From the NCBI RefSeq assembly GCF_030412785.1, contig NZ_CP125295.1, forward strand, positions 4,278,001 through 4,342,000: 64,000 nt of DNA. Direction: 5' to 3'. Within the stretch, counting starts at the first letter, position 1, and every line of letters starts with the position of its first letter. The translations under genes and the position numbers were made by a program. Below are positions 37,049-46,035 of the stretch, in pieces. The stretch is from Paraburkholderia sabiae. Lineage in GTDB: Bacteria; Pseudomonadota; Gammaproteobacteria; Burkholderiales; Burkholderiaceae. A model generated the notes under the pieces. It had not been told where the DNA came from. It was given only the letters and a program-made list of their open reading frames with translations, and made no database searches.

Positions 37049-37543
37049 TTACTGCTTCTTGGCAGCGTCGATCTTTTGATCGGCGGCTTTCTTGTTCGCA
37101 TCGTTCTGCGCCTCGACCTTATCCTTGTCGGCTTTCGCCTGAGCAACGTTGGCATCGTTCGCGGCGTCGTGCTTCTTGCGGTCCGCTTTGACCTGAGCAT
37201 CGTGCTTCTTTTTATCGGCCTTGGCCTGCGCGCGTGCTGCATCCGCGTGAGCATCGGAAGCTTCGCGCGGCGTGGTCGCCTTTTGCATTTTCGCCGCTTT
37301 CTTGTCGGCATCCGCTTGAGCCGAAGCCTTGTCTTCGTTCGCCGATGCCTGAGCCTTGTCGGCGTCGCTTTGAGCTTCGGCCTTCTTCTTGTTCGCCGTA
37401 GCCTGCGCTTCGCTCTTTTCGCTGTTTGCCTTCAATTGCGCCTTGCCGGCGTCCGACGGCGCCGTTGATTGAGCGAACGTCGTGGAGACGAGCAATGCGG
37501 ATGCGAGAGCCGCGACAATGTTCTTCATGACAATGTTCTTCAT
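37049..37543 (-). CDS. Secreted Lys/Ala/Asp-rich repeat protein
   Basis: 164 residues with a signal peptide (ALASALLVSTTFAQ) followed by repeating units of the type A-x-A-D-K-x-K-A-x-A (for example ANKKKAEAQSDADKAQASAN), predicted to be one long, charged helix or disordered chain. The start is duplicated: the 15 bases ATGAAGAACATTGTC occur twice in tandem, giving MKNIVMKNIV. GGGAGGA precedes the first ATG. Similar small periplasmic proteins are annotated only as hypothetical; a histone-like or coiled-coil role is possible but unproven. Confidence 0.75.
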   Translation of the reverse strand: MKNIVMKNIVAALASALLVSTTFAQSTAPSDAGKAQLKANSEKSEAQATANKKKAEAQSDADKAQASANEDKASAQADADKKAAKMQKATTPREASDAHADAARAQAKADKKKHDAQVKADRKKHDAANDANVAQAKADKDKVEAQNDANKKAADQKIDAAKKQ

Positions 37544-37745
37544 GATCTTCCTCCCGTGGAAATGCATGGTTGTGGTGAGTGCTGTTCAAACACATCCACC
37601 GTTCTCATTGCGAATCAAGCCAGAAGGCTTCTTATGAAACGGCGGATGCTCTCTCAAAGCAACCGGCATGCCGCAGATCGCGTGTCAGTCATTCGCAGTG
37701 GTTTTCCTGTTGCGTCTAACGAGCGTGCAGGTTCACACAGCGAAG

Positions 37746-39410
37746 TCAGACCTCGGTGCGTCTGAGAAGATAATCGAGGCCGCCAACGCGAAACCACCGA
37801 TACCCATACGGCTCGAGCACGACCGTGTGACGCCCGTCATCATCGGCCTCACTGTGATCATCGGAGAGAAGATTGATCAGCCTGTCGACATCGGGCTCGA
37901 TGCAGCCGGAGCGGAATTTGACGGTGTTCGGCTGCGCAGCGAAGTTATGTAAAAACAGCACCGAGTTGTTGCGCCAGTGATAACTCAACGCAAGCACATC
38001 CTCTCGCGACGTGCGCAGGACTTCGAAATCTCCCCAACTGATCTCCGGTACTTCCCGGCGCATGCGAATCATTCGCTCAGTCCAGTTGAGAAATGATTCC
38101 GGATTGCGCCGCTGCTTCGCCACGTTGACGCGTTCAAAGCCGTAGGGGCCCTTCGAGATGACGGGAACAGGCGGCTTTAGACGTTTGGTGAAGCCACCCT
38201 GTGGCTCACTCGACCATTGCATCGGCGTGCGCGCGCATTCACGCTCGGGACGACGAAGGTCGTCGCCCATGCCGATTTCATCGCCATAGCGGAAGACGGG
38301 CGTGCCGGGCAAGCTCAGCATGAGACTGTAGGCCAGTTCCAGCCGACGTCTATCGCCCGCCAGCATCGGCGCCAGGCGGCGGCGGATGCCGCGCCCGTAC
38401 AGTTGCATGTCGGACTCAGGGGCGAACGCTGCGAACACCTCCGACCTCTGTCTTGGCGTGAGACGGCCCAGGTCAAGCTCGTCGTGATTGCGCAGAAACA
38501 CGCCCCACTGTGCACTCGACGGTCGGGGCTTCGTCGCGAGCAGGGCCTCTTTCAGCGGTTTGGTATCGCCGGTCGCAAGCGTGTAAAAAGTGTTCTGGTT
38601 GACCTGAAAGTTGAACATCATCGGCAGGCGCTCGCCCTCGTCGCCGAAGTACTGAAGATCCGTGTTGGGCAGCACGTTGGCTTCCGCGAGGATGATGGCG
38701 TCGCCCTCCCGCCACTGCAAAAACTCGCGAAACGTTCGCAACATGTCGTACTGCTCGACAGGTTTGCGGACCTTTGGGCCCTTTGTCGCAATCACGAAAG
38801 GCACGGCGTCCATGCGAAATCCCGACACCCCGAGCTGGATCCAGAAACCCATGATCTTCAGCAGTTCGGCTTGCACGTGAGGATTGGAAGTGTTGAGGTC
38901 CGGTTGAAAATCATAAAAGCGATGAAAGTACCAGCGCCTTGCGCGCTTGTCGAAGGTCCACGTCGACTTCTGAACGCCCGGAAATGCCACGCCGCGATTC
39001 GCGTTGGTCGGCTTGCTATCGGACCATACGTACCAGTCGCGATACTTCGAATCGGGATCGCTGCGTGCTTGCTTGAACCAGGGGTGCTGATCTGATGTGT
39101 GATTGACCACCAGGTCGATGATCACGCGCAAACCGCGCTGGGCGCACGCGTGCGTGAATTCCGAGAAGTCGCCGAGCGTGCCGTACTTCGGATCGACGTT
39201 GTAATAGTCGCTGACGTCGTAACCGTTGTCGCGCCCTGGCGACGGATGGAAGGGCATGAGCCAGATGGTCGTTACGCCGAGCCCTTGCAGATAGTCCAGC
39301 CTGCGCACGAGTCCCTGAAAGTCACCCACGCCGTCGCCGTTTGCATCCATGAATGTGCCTACCGAAAGGCAGTAGATGATGGCGTTCTTGTACCAGAGGT
39401 CGTTGAGCAT
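37746..39410 (-). CDS. GH13 alpha-amylase family, trehalose synthase-like
   Basis: 554 residues. The TIM-barrel motifs are complete: region I DLVVNHTS, nucleophile Asp in GFRMDAVPF, acid Glu in ILAEAN, and transition-state Asp in FLRNHDELD. The start WYKNAIIYCLSVGTFMDANGDG and the FRYGDEIGMGDDL region are typical of the trehalose synthase (TreS, maltose glucosylmutase) branch, but without the C-terminal maltokinase. Isomerisation of maltose to trehalose is likely; hydrolysis cannot be excluded. It is divergent from a second GH13 gene only 48 bases away, so both probably share control. Confidence 0.85.
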   Translation of the reverse strand: MLNDLWYKNAIIYCLSVGTFMDANGDGVGDFQGLVRRLDYLQGLGVTTIWLMPFHPSPGRDNGYDVSDYYNVDPKYGTLGDFSEFTHACAQRGLRVIIDLVVNHTSDQHPWFKQARSDPDSKYRDWYVWSDSKPTNANRGVAFPGVQKSTWTFDKRARRWYFHRFYDFQPDLNTSNPHVQAELLKIMGFWIQLGVSGFRMDAVPFVIATKGPKVRKPVEQYDMLRTFREFLQWREGDAIILAEANVLPNTDLQYFGDEGERLPMMFNFQVNQNTFYTLATGDTKPLKEALLATKPRPSSAQWGVFLRNHDELDLGRLTPRQRSEVFAAFAPESDMQLYGRGIRRRLAPMLAGDRRRLELAYSLMLSLPGTPVFRYGDEIGMGDDLRRPERECARTPMQWSSEPQGGFTKRLKPPVPVISKGPYGFERVNVAKQRRNPESFLNWTERMIRMRREVPEISWGDFEVLRTSREDVLALSYHWRNNSVLFLHNFAAQPNTVKFRSGCIEPDVDRLINLLSDDHSEADDDGRHTVVLEPYGYRWFRVGGLDYLLRRTEV

Positions 39411-39458
39411 TCGATTCGCGCGTGGCGTCCAGAGAATCGATCATGAAGAGGAACTGCA

Positions 39459-41033
39459 ATGTCGGAACTGGCGTGGTGGCAACGCGGCGTGATCTACCAG
39501 ATCTATCCGCGCTCGTTTCAGGACAGCAACGGCGACGGTATCGGCGATCTGCCCGGCATCCGTACACGCCTCGAATACCTGGCCGCACTCGGTGTCGATG
39601 CCGTGTGGATTTCCCCCATCTATCCGTCGCCGATGGCCGACTTCGGGTACGACGTAGCGGACTACTGCAACGTCGATCCGATGTTCGGCACGCTGGATGA
39701 ATTCAAGCAATTAATGGACCGCGCCCATCAACTCGGCCTCAAGGTGCTGCTCGATTTCGTGCCGAACCATTCGTCGGACCGGCACCCGTGGTTCGAGGAA
39801 AGCCGCTCTTCGCGTGACAACCCGAAACGGGACTGGTACCTGTGGCGCGATGCCGCTCCCGATGGCGGGCCGCCGAATAACTGGTTGAGCCGCATGGGAG
39901 GCTCGGCGTGGGAGTGGGATGAGCATACGGGGCAGTATTACTACCACGCATTTCTGCGGGAACAACCCGATCTGAACTGGCGGAACCCACAAGTACGCCG
40001 CGCAATGGATGATGTGCTTCGCTTCTGGCTCGATCTCGGCGTCGACGGTTTTCGCGTGGATGTGTTGTGGCTGCTGATCAAGGACGTGCAGTTTCGCGAC
40101 AACCCGCCAAATCCAGCGTACTCGGCCGGCGAGCCGGAGCATCACCGGCTATTGCAGCGTTATACGGAGGACCAGCCGGAAGTGCATGACATCGTGCGCT
40201 CTATGCGCGCCACGCTGCGTGAGTATGGCGAGCGGGTGCTGATCGGTGAGATCTATTTGCCTGTTGCGCAACTCGTGCAGTATTACGGCGCAAGTGGTGA
40301 TGGCGCGGATATGCCGTTCAACTTCCAGTTGCTCAACGCGAAATGGAATGCACGCGAGCTTGCGAGCATGATCCAGGCTTATGACAGTGCGTTGCCTGAA
40401 CATGCGTGGCCCAACTGGGTGCTGGGAAATCACGACAATCCGCGCGTCGCATCGCGGGTCGGCATCGCGCAGGCGCGTGTTGCCGCCGTATTGCTCCTCA
40501 CGCTTCGAGGGACGCCGACGCTTTACTACGGTGAAGAGATCGGCATGACGGACGGCGCTATCGCATTGAATGAGATCCAGGATCCCGCAGAGCTTCGACA
40601 GCCCGGCATCGGTCAGGGACGCGATCCCGAGCGCACGCCGATGCAATGGGATAGCTCGCTGCCGCACGCAGGGTTCACACAGGGCAGACCCTGGTTGCCC
40701 GTTGACACGGCGACGAGTGTGCGCGATGAGGATAATGACGTATCCAGCATGTTGTCGCTCTACCGGAGTCTGCTGGTCTTGCGGCGCAGTCACGCCCCAT
40801 TGGTGCAGGGCACGATCGAGAATATCGCTGCACACGGGGATGTGCTGACCTACGAGAGGCGATATCGGAATCAACGTCTTTTCATCGCGCTAAACATGGC
40901 TGATGAAGGTGCGGAGGTGCAAGCGCGATCAGGCGCGGTGTTGTTATCGACGATGACGTCTCGCCGCGGTCAAGCGGTTGTTCAAGGCACTATTCATCTT
41001 GCGGCAGGAGAAGCGGTAGTCATTGCGTTTTAA
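39459..41033 (+). CDS. GH13 alpha-glucosidase (oligo-1,6-glucosidase-like)
   Basis: 524 residues, beginning WWQRGVIYQIYPRSFQDSNGDG, the hallmark of the GH13 alpha-glucosidase branch. Motifs: DFVPNHSSD, GFRVDVLWL (nucleophile), LIGEIYLP (acid), VLGNHDNPRV (third Asp), and a C-terminal beta-sandwich. No signal peptide, so it is cytoplasmic. AGAGGAA lies just upstream of the ATG. It would split glucose from short alpha-glucans or disaccharides and, with its divergent neighbour, handle maltose or trehalose. Confidence 0.92.
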   Translation: MSELAWWQRGVIYQIYPRSFQDSNGDGIGDLPGIRTRLEYLAALGVDAVWISPIYPSPMADFGYDVADYCNVDPMFGTLDEFKQLMDRAHQLGLKVLLDFVPNHSSDRHPWFEESRSSRDNPKRDWYLWRDAAPDGGPPNNWLSRMGGSAWEWDEHTGQYYYHAFLREQPDLNWRNPQVRRAMDDVLRFWLDLGVDGFRVDVLWLLIKDVQFRDNPPNPAYSAGEPEHHRLLQRYTEDQPEVHDIVRSMRATLREYGERVLIGEIYLPVAQLVQYYGASGDGADMPFNFQLLNAKWNARELASMIQAYDSALPEHAWPNWVLGNHDNPRVASRVGIAQARVAAVLLLTLRGTPTLYYGEEIGMTDGAIALNEIQDPAELRQPGIGQGRDPERTPMQWDSSLPHAGFTQGRPWLPVDTATSVRDEDNDVSSMLSLYRSLLVLRRSHAPLVQGTIENIAAHGDVLTYERRYRNQRLFIALNMADEGAEVQARSGAVLLSTMTSRRGQAVVQGTIHLAAGEAVVIAF

Positions 41034-41269
41034 GTTTTCAGGGGTGAGCTCGCGCAACGCATGGAACAGGGCCTGATGGTTGGGAAGTCGCATCGCGGAG
41101 CGAACCCTGTTGTCTATGTTCTCGACTTATAGACGAGATTCAGCAGCAAGAAGCAGGCCGTCGAGAGCCGTTTGGAAGAAAGAAGCGGTGCCGTGCTCGT
41201 TGACGTTACGGGAGCAGCGCTTGCCCGTAGCCGTCATTGGTCAAGTCATTGACAACGGGAGACGCGGTC

Positions 41270-41904
41270 GTGGCGAACTCGAAATCGGCGGAGCGCAACG
41301 ACGACCAACCGGTCGTGCGAAAAGGGCAGGTGGTGCGGGCTACGTGGATCCTGACTACGATCTGTCCGTCGAATGGCGCGAGGCCGCGCAGCGCATTAAG
41401 GCCGCACAGGAGCACCAGCAGAATCCCTCGACGCGTTCGCGCGTGCTCGTCATCAACGCGTCGACGCGTAACGACTATACGTGTCCCGGCGAAATGTCGA
41501 AGAGCTTCCGTCTTGCGAAGCGCGTAGAGGCGATCGCCACGGACGCGCATTTCGACGTCGATTTTCTCGACCTCTCACTGCTTTCATCCGATCACGACCT
41601 GCATATCCATCCGTGCAAAGCGTGCGTGTCGACGGCAATGCCGTTGTGTCACTGGCCGTGCAACTGCTATCCGAATCATTCGCTCGGGCAGGTCAACGAC
41701 TGGATGAACGAAATCTACGAGCGATTCGCTGCGTGTCATGGCGTCGTGATTGTGACGCCCGTCTATTGGTATCAGTCGCCAGGTGCGCTGAAGCTGATGA
41801 TCGACAGGCTGGTTTGCGCGGACGGCGGCAACGCCGATGAGAGTACCTTCATGGTTTTAGACCCGGCGTGCTTGTCGAGCATGCCAGCAGATCTGAAAAC
41901 GTGA
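41270..41904 (+). pseudogene. NADPH-dependent FMN reductase/flavodoxin-like, broken
   Basis: A GTG at 41270 (GGGAGA upstream) opens a frame reading VANSKSAERNDDQPVVRKGQ. Near 41335-41345 the coding continues one frame away as YVDPDYDLSVEWREAAQRI, then RVLVINASTRNDYTCPGEMSK (flavin phosphate loop), HPCKACVSTAMPLCHWPCNCY and GVVIVTPVYWYQSPGALKLMIDRLVCADGGN. A one-base deletion accounts for the shift. After CADGGN the sequence departs (ADESTFMVLDPACL) and stops at 41904, losing the C-terminal third. So the gene has both a frameshift and a replaced 3' end. It belongs to the NAD(P)H-dependent FMN reductase fold. Confidence 0.75.
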
Positions 41905-41914
41905 GAAGCGATCG

Positions 41915-42430
41915 TTATCCGCGCAGGTTGCGGACGAACAGTTCCAGCATTTCCTGCGCAGCCAACGCGTCGAGTGGCTCGATGCCGGCGAGCATCTGGG
42001 CCTCGAGAACATGGACCGTCGCCATACAGCGATGAAGCACCTCCCGTCCTTCGTCCGTCAGGCGTAGCACGACGATGCGCCCATGATTCGGGTCGGGCTC
42101 GCGCGTGATCCAGTTGCGCGACGCCATGACGCTCATGACTTCGTTGGCCGATTGTGGCGTGATAAAAGACCGCTCGGCCAATTGCGCATTCGACGCCTCG
42201 CCCCGCGCCTCCAGCACGGAAAGCGCGGTGAACTGCGCGAGCGTCAGGCCCAGTGGCGCGAGCGCATCCGTCATTTTGCGGCGCAGGATTCGATCGAGAC
42301 TGCCGATCAGATACGTCAACCGGGGACGCGCCGCCGCCTTGCGTCCCGCCGAAGCTGCGCGCGGGCGGGCGGCGGTCGCGACTGCTGTTTTCGTGGCGCT
42401 GGATGTCTTCGTGGGAGATTTGCCCGTCAT
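41915..42430 (-). CDS. MarR-family regulator of hydroxycinnamate catabolism (FerR/FerC-like)
   Basis: 171 residues from MTGKSPTKTSSATKT; longer in-frame starts to 42517 exist. The first 35 residues are Lys/Ala/Pro-rich, like histone H1 tails. The winged helix follows: LGLTLAQFTALSVLEARGEASNAQLAERSFITPQSANEVM, with the wing EPDPNHGRIVVLRLTDEG. MarR regulators of ferulate genes are known to bind a dyad upstream of the hydratase and ligase genes and to release it in the presence of feruloyl-CoA. It is the last gene of the ech-vdh-fcs cluster. Four matching palindromes lie in the ech/transporter intergenic region. Confidence 0.88.
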   Translation of the reverse strand: MTGKSPTKTSSATKTAVATAARPRAASAGRKAAARPRLTYLIGSLDRILRRKMTDALAPLGLTLAQFTALSVLEARGEASNAQLAERSFITPQSANEVMSVMASRNWITREPDPNHGRIVVLRLTDEGREVLHRCMATVHVLEAQMLAGIEPLDALAAQEMLELFVRNLRG

Positions 42431-42504
42431 CAGATCGGTCTGCGGCTGTCGTGGAAGACGCCATGTTACCGCGTCGTTCGCACGCTGCACCGCTCCTCGC
42501 GCCT

Positions 42505-44397
42505 TCATGCCTTGCAACGCGACGCGTAGATCACGTCAGGATCGTGACGCTGCGCATCGTGCATCGCCTCCACCAGGTGTGCGCGCTGCGTCAGTACCGC
42601 GCGCTGGTTGATTGATCCTTTGTCGGTGATCTCGCCCAGATCGAGGGACGGTGCAACCTCGAGCAGACGAAGACGCGCGATCGCCGTCGCGCTGCCCGTC
42701 GAATCGCGGTTCAGTTTCTCCAGCAGGTCGGCGAAGAATGCGCGCACGGCGGGTGCGCCGACAATCTCCGCGGCGTTCGCGGACGTCGGCAGGTGCGCGA
42801 GCCGACGGCAATCGTCGAGTCGTGGAAATACGAGCAGCCCGACGTCATCGCGATTCAGGCCGGTCACGACCACGTCCTGCACATAAGGCGCGCCCGCTGA
42901 AATGACCCGCGCGCGCATCGGCCCGACGCTCACGAAGGTGCCTGAGCTGAGTTTGAAGTCTTCGGCGATGCGTCCGTCGAACATCAGGCCAAGTTCCGGC
43001 CTTTGCGGGTCGACGAACTTCAGTGCGTCGCCACTGCGGTAATAGCCCTCGTCATCGAATGAATCGGCTGCATTCGAACCCGCCATCCGCCAGTAACCGG
43101 GCATCACGTGCGGCCCGCGAAAGCGCGCTTCGAGCTTGCCCGACACGGGCGCCAGCTTCACTTCGCAGCCGGGTGCCGGCATGCCGACGTAGCCCGCGCC
43201 GAGCACAGGTCCAGTTGTGAACAGACACGACGGCGAAGTCTCCGTCATGCCGAGGCCCGCCATGATGCGGATGCGCTCGCCACAAAAGCGCTCGGTGACT
43301 CGTTGCAAACGGTCCCACGCTGCCTGCGAAAGTCCCGCGCCTGCGAAGAAATAGACTTTCACGCGCGAGAAGAATGTCTCGCGCAACTGCGGGTCGCTTT
43401 CGAGCGCGCTCGTCAGCTCTTCCCAACCCTTCGGCACGTTGAAGTAGATGGTCGGCGCGATGTCGCGCAGATTGCGCAGCGTTTCGTCGAACTTCCTGCC
43501 GACGGGCTTGCCGTCGTCGATATACAGCGTGCCGCCGTTGTAGAGCGCAATGCCGACATTGTGGCTGCCGCCGAACGTATGATTCCACGGCAGCCAGTCG
43601 ACCAGCACGGGTGGCTCGACGGCGAACTCGGGAAACGTGTCGAGCAGCATCTGCTGATTGCTGCACAGCATGCGATGGGTCGTCGGCACGGCCTTCGGGA
43701 GCATCGTCGAGCCGGACGTGAAGAGAAACTTCGCGATCGCATCGGGATCGATCGCCTCGTGCACGGCATCGACCGTCGTTGGCGCGGTGTCGAGCAGTTC
43801 CGATAGCGGCGTGGATTTTCGCTTTCCACACGAACCCGACGCGGTGACCAGTTCGACGCCGTCGGCAATGGTCGCGTCGATCGCTTTGGCGAACGGCTCG
43901 CCTTCCGTCGCGAATACGAGGCCGGGTGTGAGCAGATCGAGCGTATGACGCAGCTTGCCGTAGTCGCTGGATACGAGCGAATACGCGGGCGAAATGGGCG
44001 CGTAGGGGACGCCTGCCCACATCGCGCCGAGCGCGACCATCATGTGTTCGAGATCGTTGCCCGAGAGAATCACGACGGGCCGCTCGGCAGACAGGTTGCG
44101 ATCGAGCAGCGCCTGACCAATCGCGCGGGCATGCGCGAGCATCTGCGCATAGCTGATGCCTTGCCATTCGCCGTCGGCGCTGCGGCGAGCGACCAGCCAC
44201 CGGTCGGGATGCGCTAGCGCGCCGCTTGCGAGCCGGTCAGTCATGCGCTTCGGATAGACGCCGGGCGCGGCGTCCGACTCCATGTACCAGACGTCGTGCT
44301 CGCGACGCACGCGAACGGGCGCCGATCCGATTCGCACCGCGCGATAAGGCGTTGATGTTTCTCTGTCGACACCGGATTGCGTCGGCTGGGAATTCAC
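42505..44397 (-). CDS. fcs: Feruloyl-CoA synthetase
   Basis: 630 residues, normal for the family. It activates ferulate, caffeate or p-coumarate to the CoA thioester with ATP. Motifs: P-loop FTSGSTMLPKAV (a Met where most ligases have Lys or Gly), WLPWNHTFGGSHNVG, AGLGMTETSP, MFDGRIAEDFKLSSGTFVSVG, and a C-terminal domain with KGSINQRAVL. The substitution in the P-loop may matter or be tolerated. It is 125 bases after vdh and on the same strand, in an operon with ech and the MarR regulator. AGGAGACAA lies upstream of the ATG. Confidence 0.92.
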   Translation of the reverse strand: MNSQPTQSGVDRETSTPYRAVRIGSAPVRVRREHDVWYMESDAAPGVYPKRMTDRLASGALAHPDRWLVARRSADGEWQGISYAQMLAHARAIGQALLDRNLSAERPVVILSGNDLEHMMVALGAMWAGVPYAPISPAYSLVSSDYGKLRHTLDLLTPGLVFATEGEPFAKAIDATIADGVELVTASGSCGKRKSTPLSELLDTAPTTVDAVHEAIDPDAIAKFLFTSGSTMLPKAVPTTHRMLCSNQQMLLDTFPEFAVEPPVLVDWLPWNHTFGGSHNVGIALYNGGTLYIDDGKPVGRKFDETLRNLRDIAPTIYFNVPKGWEELTSALESDPQLRETFFSRVKVYFFAGAGLSQAAWDRLQRVTERFCGERIRIMAGLGMTETSPSCLFTTGPVLGAGYVGMPAPGCEVKLAPVSGKLEARFRGPHVMPGYWRMAGSNAADSFDDEGYYRSGDALKFVDPQRPELGLMFDGRIAEDFKLSSGTFVSVGPMRARVISAGAPYVQDVVVTGLNRDDVGLLVFPRLDDCRRLAHLPTSANAAEIVGAPAVRAFFADLLEKLNRDSTGSATAIARLRLLEVAPSLDLGEITDKGSINQRAVLTQRAHLVEAMHDAQRHDPDVIYASRCKA

Positions 44398-44522
44398 CTT
44401 GTTGTCTCCTGTGTGGGCTCGCTCGCGCGGCGGGCTACCGCCCGGCGCGAGGTCGTCGCCCGATGTGAAGCATGCCCGAATCTCTTCCGTCTGCGTGAAC
44501 GGGCCCGTTTGCAGCCGCGATA

Positions 44523-45974
44523 TCAGATCGGATAGTGACGCGGTCCTGTCTGTATCGTGATCCAGCGCAGATCGGTGAATTCGGCAATCGATGCCTTGCT
44601 GCCGAAGCGCCCGTAGCCGCTGCTTTTCACACCGCCGAAAGGCATCTGCGCTTCGTCGTGCACAGTCGGCCCGTTAATATGGCAGATGCCCGATTCGACG
44701 CGCTTCGCCACCTGCATGGCGCGCGCAATATCACGGCTGAACACGGCCGCCGACAAGCCGAATTCGCTGTCGTTCGCGACACGTATCGCTTCGTCGTCGC
44801 TATCGACGCGCAGCACGGTTACCACGGGCGCGAACGATTCCTCCGAGTACAGTTTCATCTCAGGGCGCACACCATCGACGATGGTCGGCTGCATGATCGC
44901 GCCGTCGGTCGGGCCGGCCGTGTGGATCGTCGCGCCATGATCGCGGGCGTCTTGCACGAGCGACGTCGCGCGCTGTGCAGCCTGCGCGCTCACCATCGCG
45001 CCGAGCACGGCGCCGCGCGCCGTCGGTTCAGCCGCGACGAGCTTGCGCGCCTTGCTGACGAGCTTCTCGACAAGCGTATCGGCGATGGCGCGATGCGCGA
45101 TGACGCGTTCCGTCGACATGCAGATCTGCCCCTGGTTGAAGAACGCGCCGAACGCGATGGCTTCGACAGCCGCGTCGAGGTCTGCATCGTCGAGCACGAG
45201 CACGGGGGCCTTGCCGCCGAGTTCGAGCAGGGCGGGCTTCAGGTGTTTCGCCGCGTGCATCGCGATGATGCGGCCAACGTGCGTCGACCCCGTGAAGTTC
45301 ACGCGCCGGACGGCGAGATGCGCAATCAGCCGCTCGACGATTGCGGGTGCGTCGTCGGGCGCATTCGTGACGACGTTGATCACGCCGTCGCCAAGACCGG
45401 CTTCCTGCAACACGCTGCCGATCATCCGATGCACGGCGGGACACGCTTCCGACGCCTTGAGAACGACCGTGTTTCCGCACGCGAGCGGCATCGCGACTGC
45501 ACGCGTGCCGAGGATCACGGGCGCATTCCACGGCGCGATGCCGAGCACCACGCCGCATGGCTGACGCACGGCGAGAGCCAGGTTGCCGGGCATATCGGTG
45601 GGCACGATGCTTCCGTCGATCTGCGTCGTCATCGCGGCGGCTTCGCGCAGCATGTTCGCGGCCAGATGCACGTTGAAGCCGTACCAGTTCGCCATTGCGC
45701 CCGTTTCCGCCACGCCGGTTTCGATGAACGCGCTCGTTCGCGCATCCATCAGGTCCGCTGCCCTCAGCAGGCGCATGCGCCGCTCCGTCGGCGGCAGAGC
45801 CGACCATGCGGGGAAAGCCGCTGCGGCGGCGTCGACTGCCGCGTCCGCATCCGCGAGCGTGGCTGCGGGTGCGCGCGAGGCCAGTTTGCCTGTCGCGGGA
45901 TTCAGACGTTCGAACGTCGCGCCATTCGAGGCGAGGCGGTCCTTGCCGCCGATCAGCATACTCACTTCCGTCAC
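44523..45974 (-). CDS. vdh: Vanillin dehydrogenase (aldehyde dehydrogenase superfamily)
   Basis: 483 residues. Catalytic Cys in FNQGQICMSTER, general-base Glu in LELGGKAP, cofactor region FTGSTHVGRII and C-terminal PFGGVKSSGYGRFG. Oxidises vanillin, p-hydroxybenzaldehyde or protocatechualdehyde to the acid with NAD+. The position between ech and fcs identifies it as the aldehyde dehydrogenase of the ferulate pathway; related salicylaldehyde dehydrogenases look similar. AGGAGACAG lies upstream of the ATG. Confidence 0.92.
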   Translation of the reverse strand: MTEVSMLIGGKDRLASNGATFERLNPATGKLASRAPAATLADADAAVDAAAAAFPAWSALPPTERRMRLLRAADLMDARTSAFIETGVAETGAMANWYGFNVHLAANMLREAAAMTTQIDGSIVPTDMPGNLALAVRQPCGVVLGIAPWNAPVILGTRAVAMPLACGNTVVLKASEACPAVHRMIGSVLQEAGLGDGVINVVTNAPDDAPAIVERLIAHLAVRRVNFTGSTHVGRIIAMHAAKHLKPALLELGGKAPVLVLDDADLDAAVEAIAFGAFFNQGQICMSTERVIAHRAIADTLVEKLVSKARKLVAAEPTARGAVLGAMVSAQAAQRATSLVQDARDHGATIHTAGPTDGAIMQPTIVDGVRPEMKLYSEESFAPVVTVLRVDSDDEAIRVANDSEFGLSAAVFSRDIARAMQVAKRVESGICHINGPTVHDEAQMPFGGVKSSGYGRFGSKASIAEFTDLRWITIQTGPRHYPI

Positions 45975-46035
45975 GATGACTGTCTCCTTTGTTCTGTCGC
46001 TCGCCCGGCGGATGCCACACCGGGCGTCCCGGATG

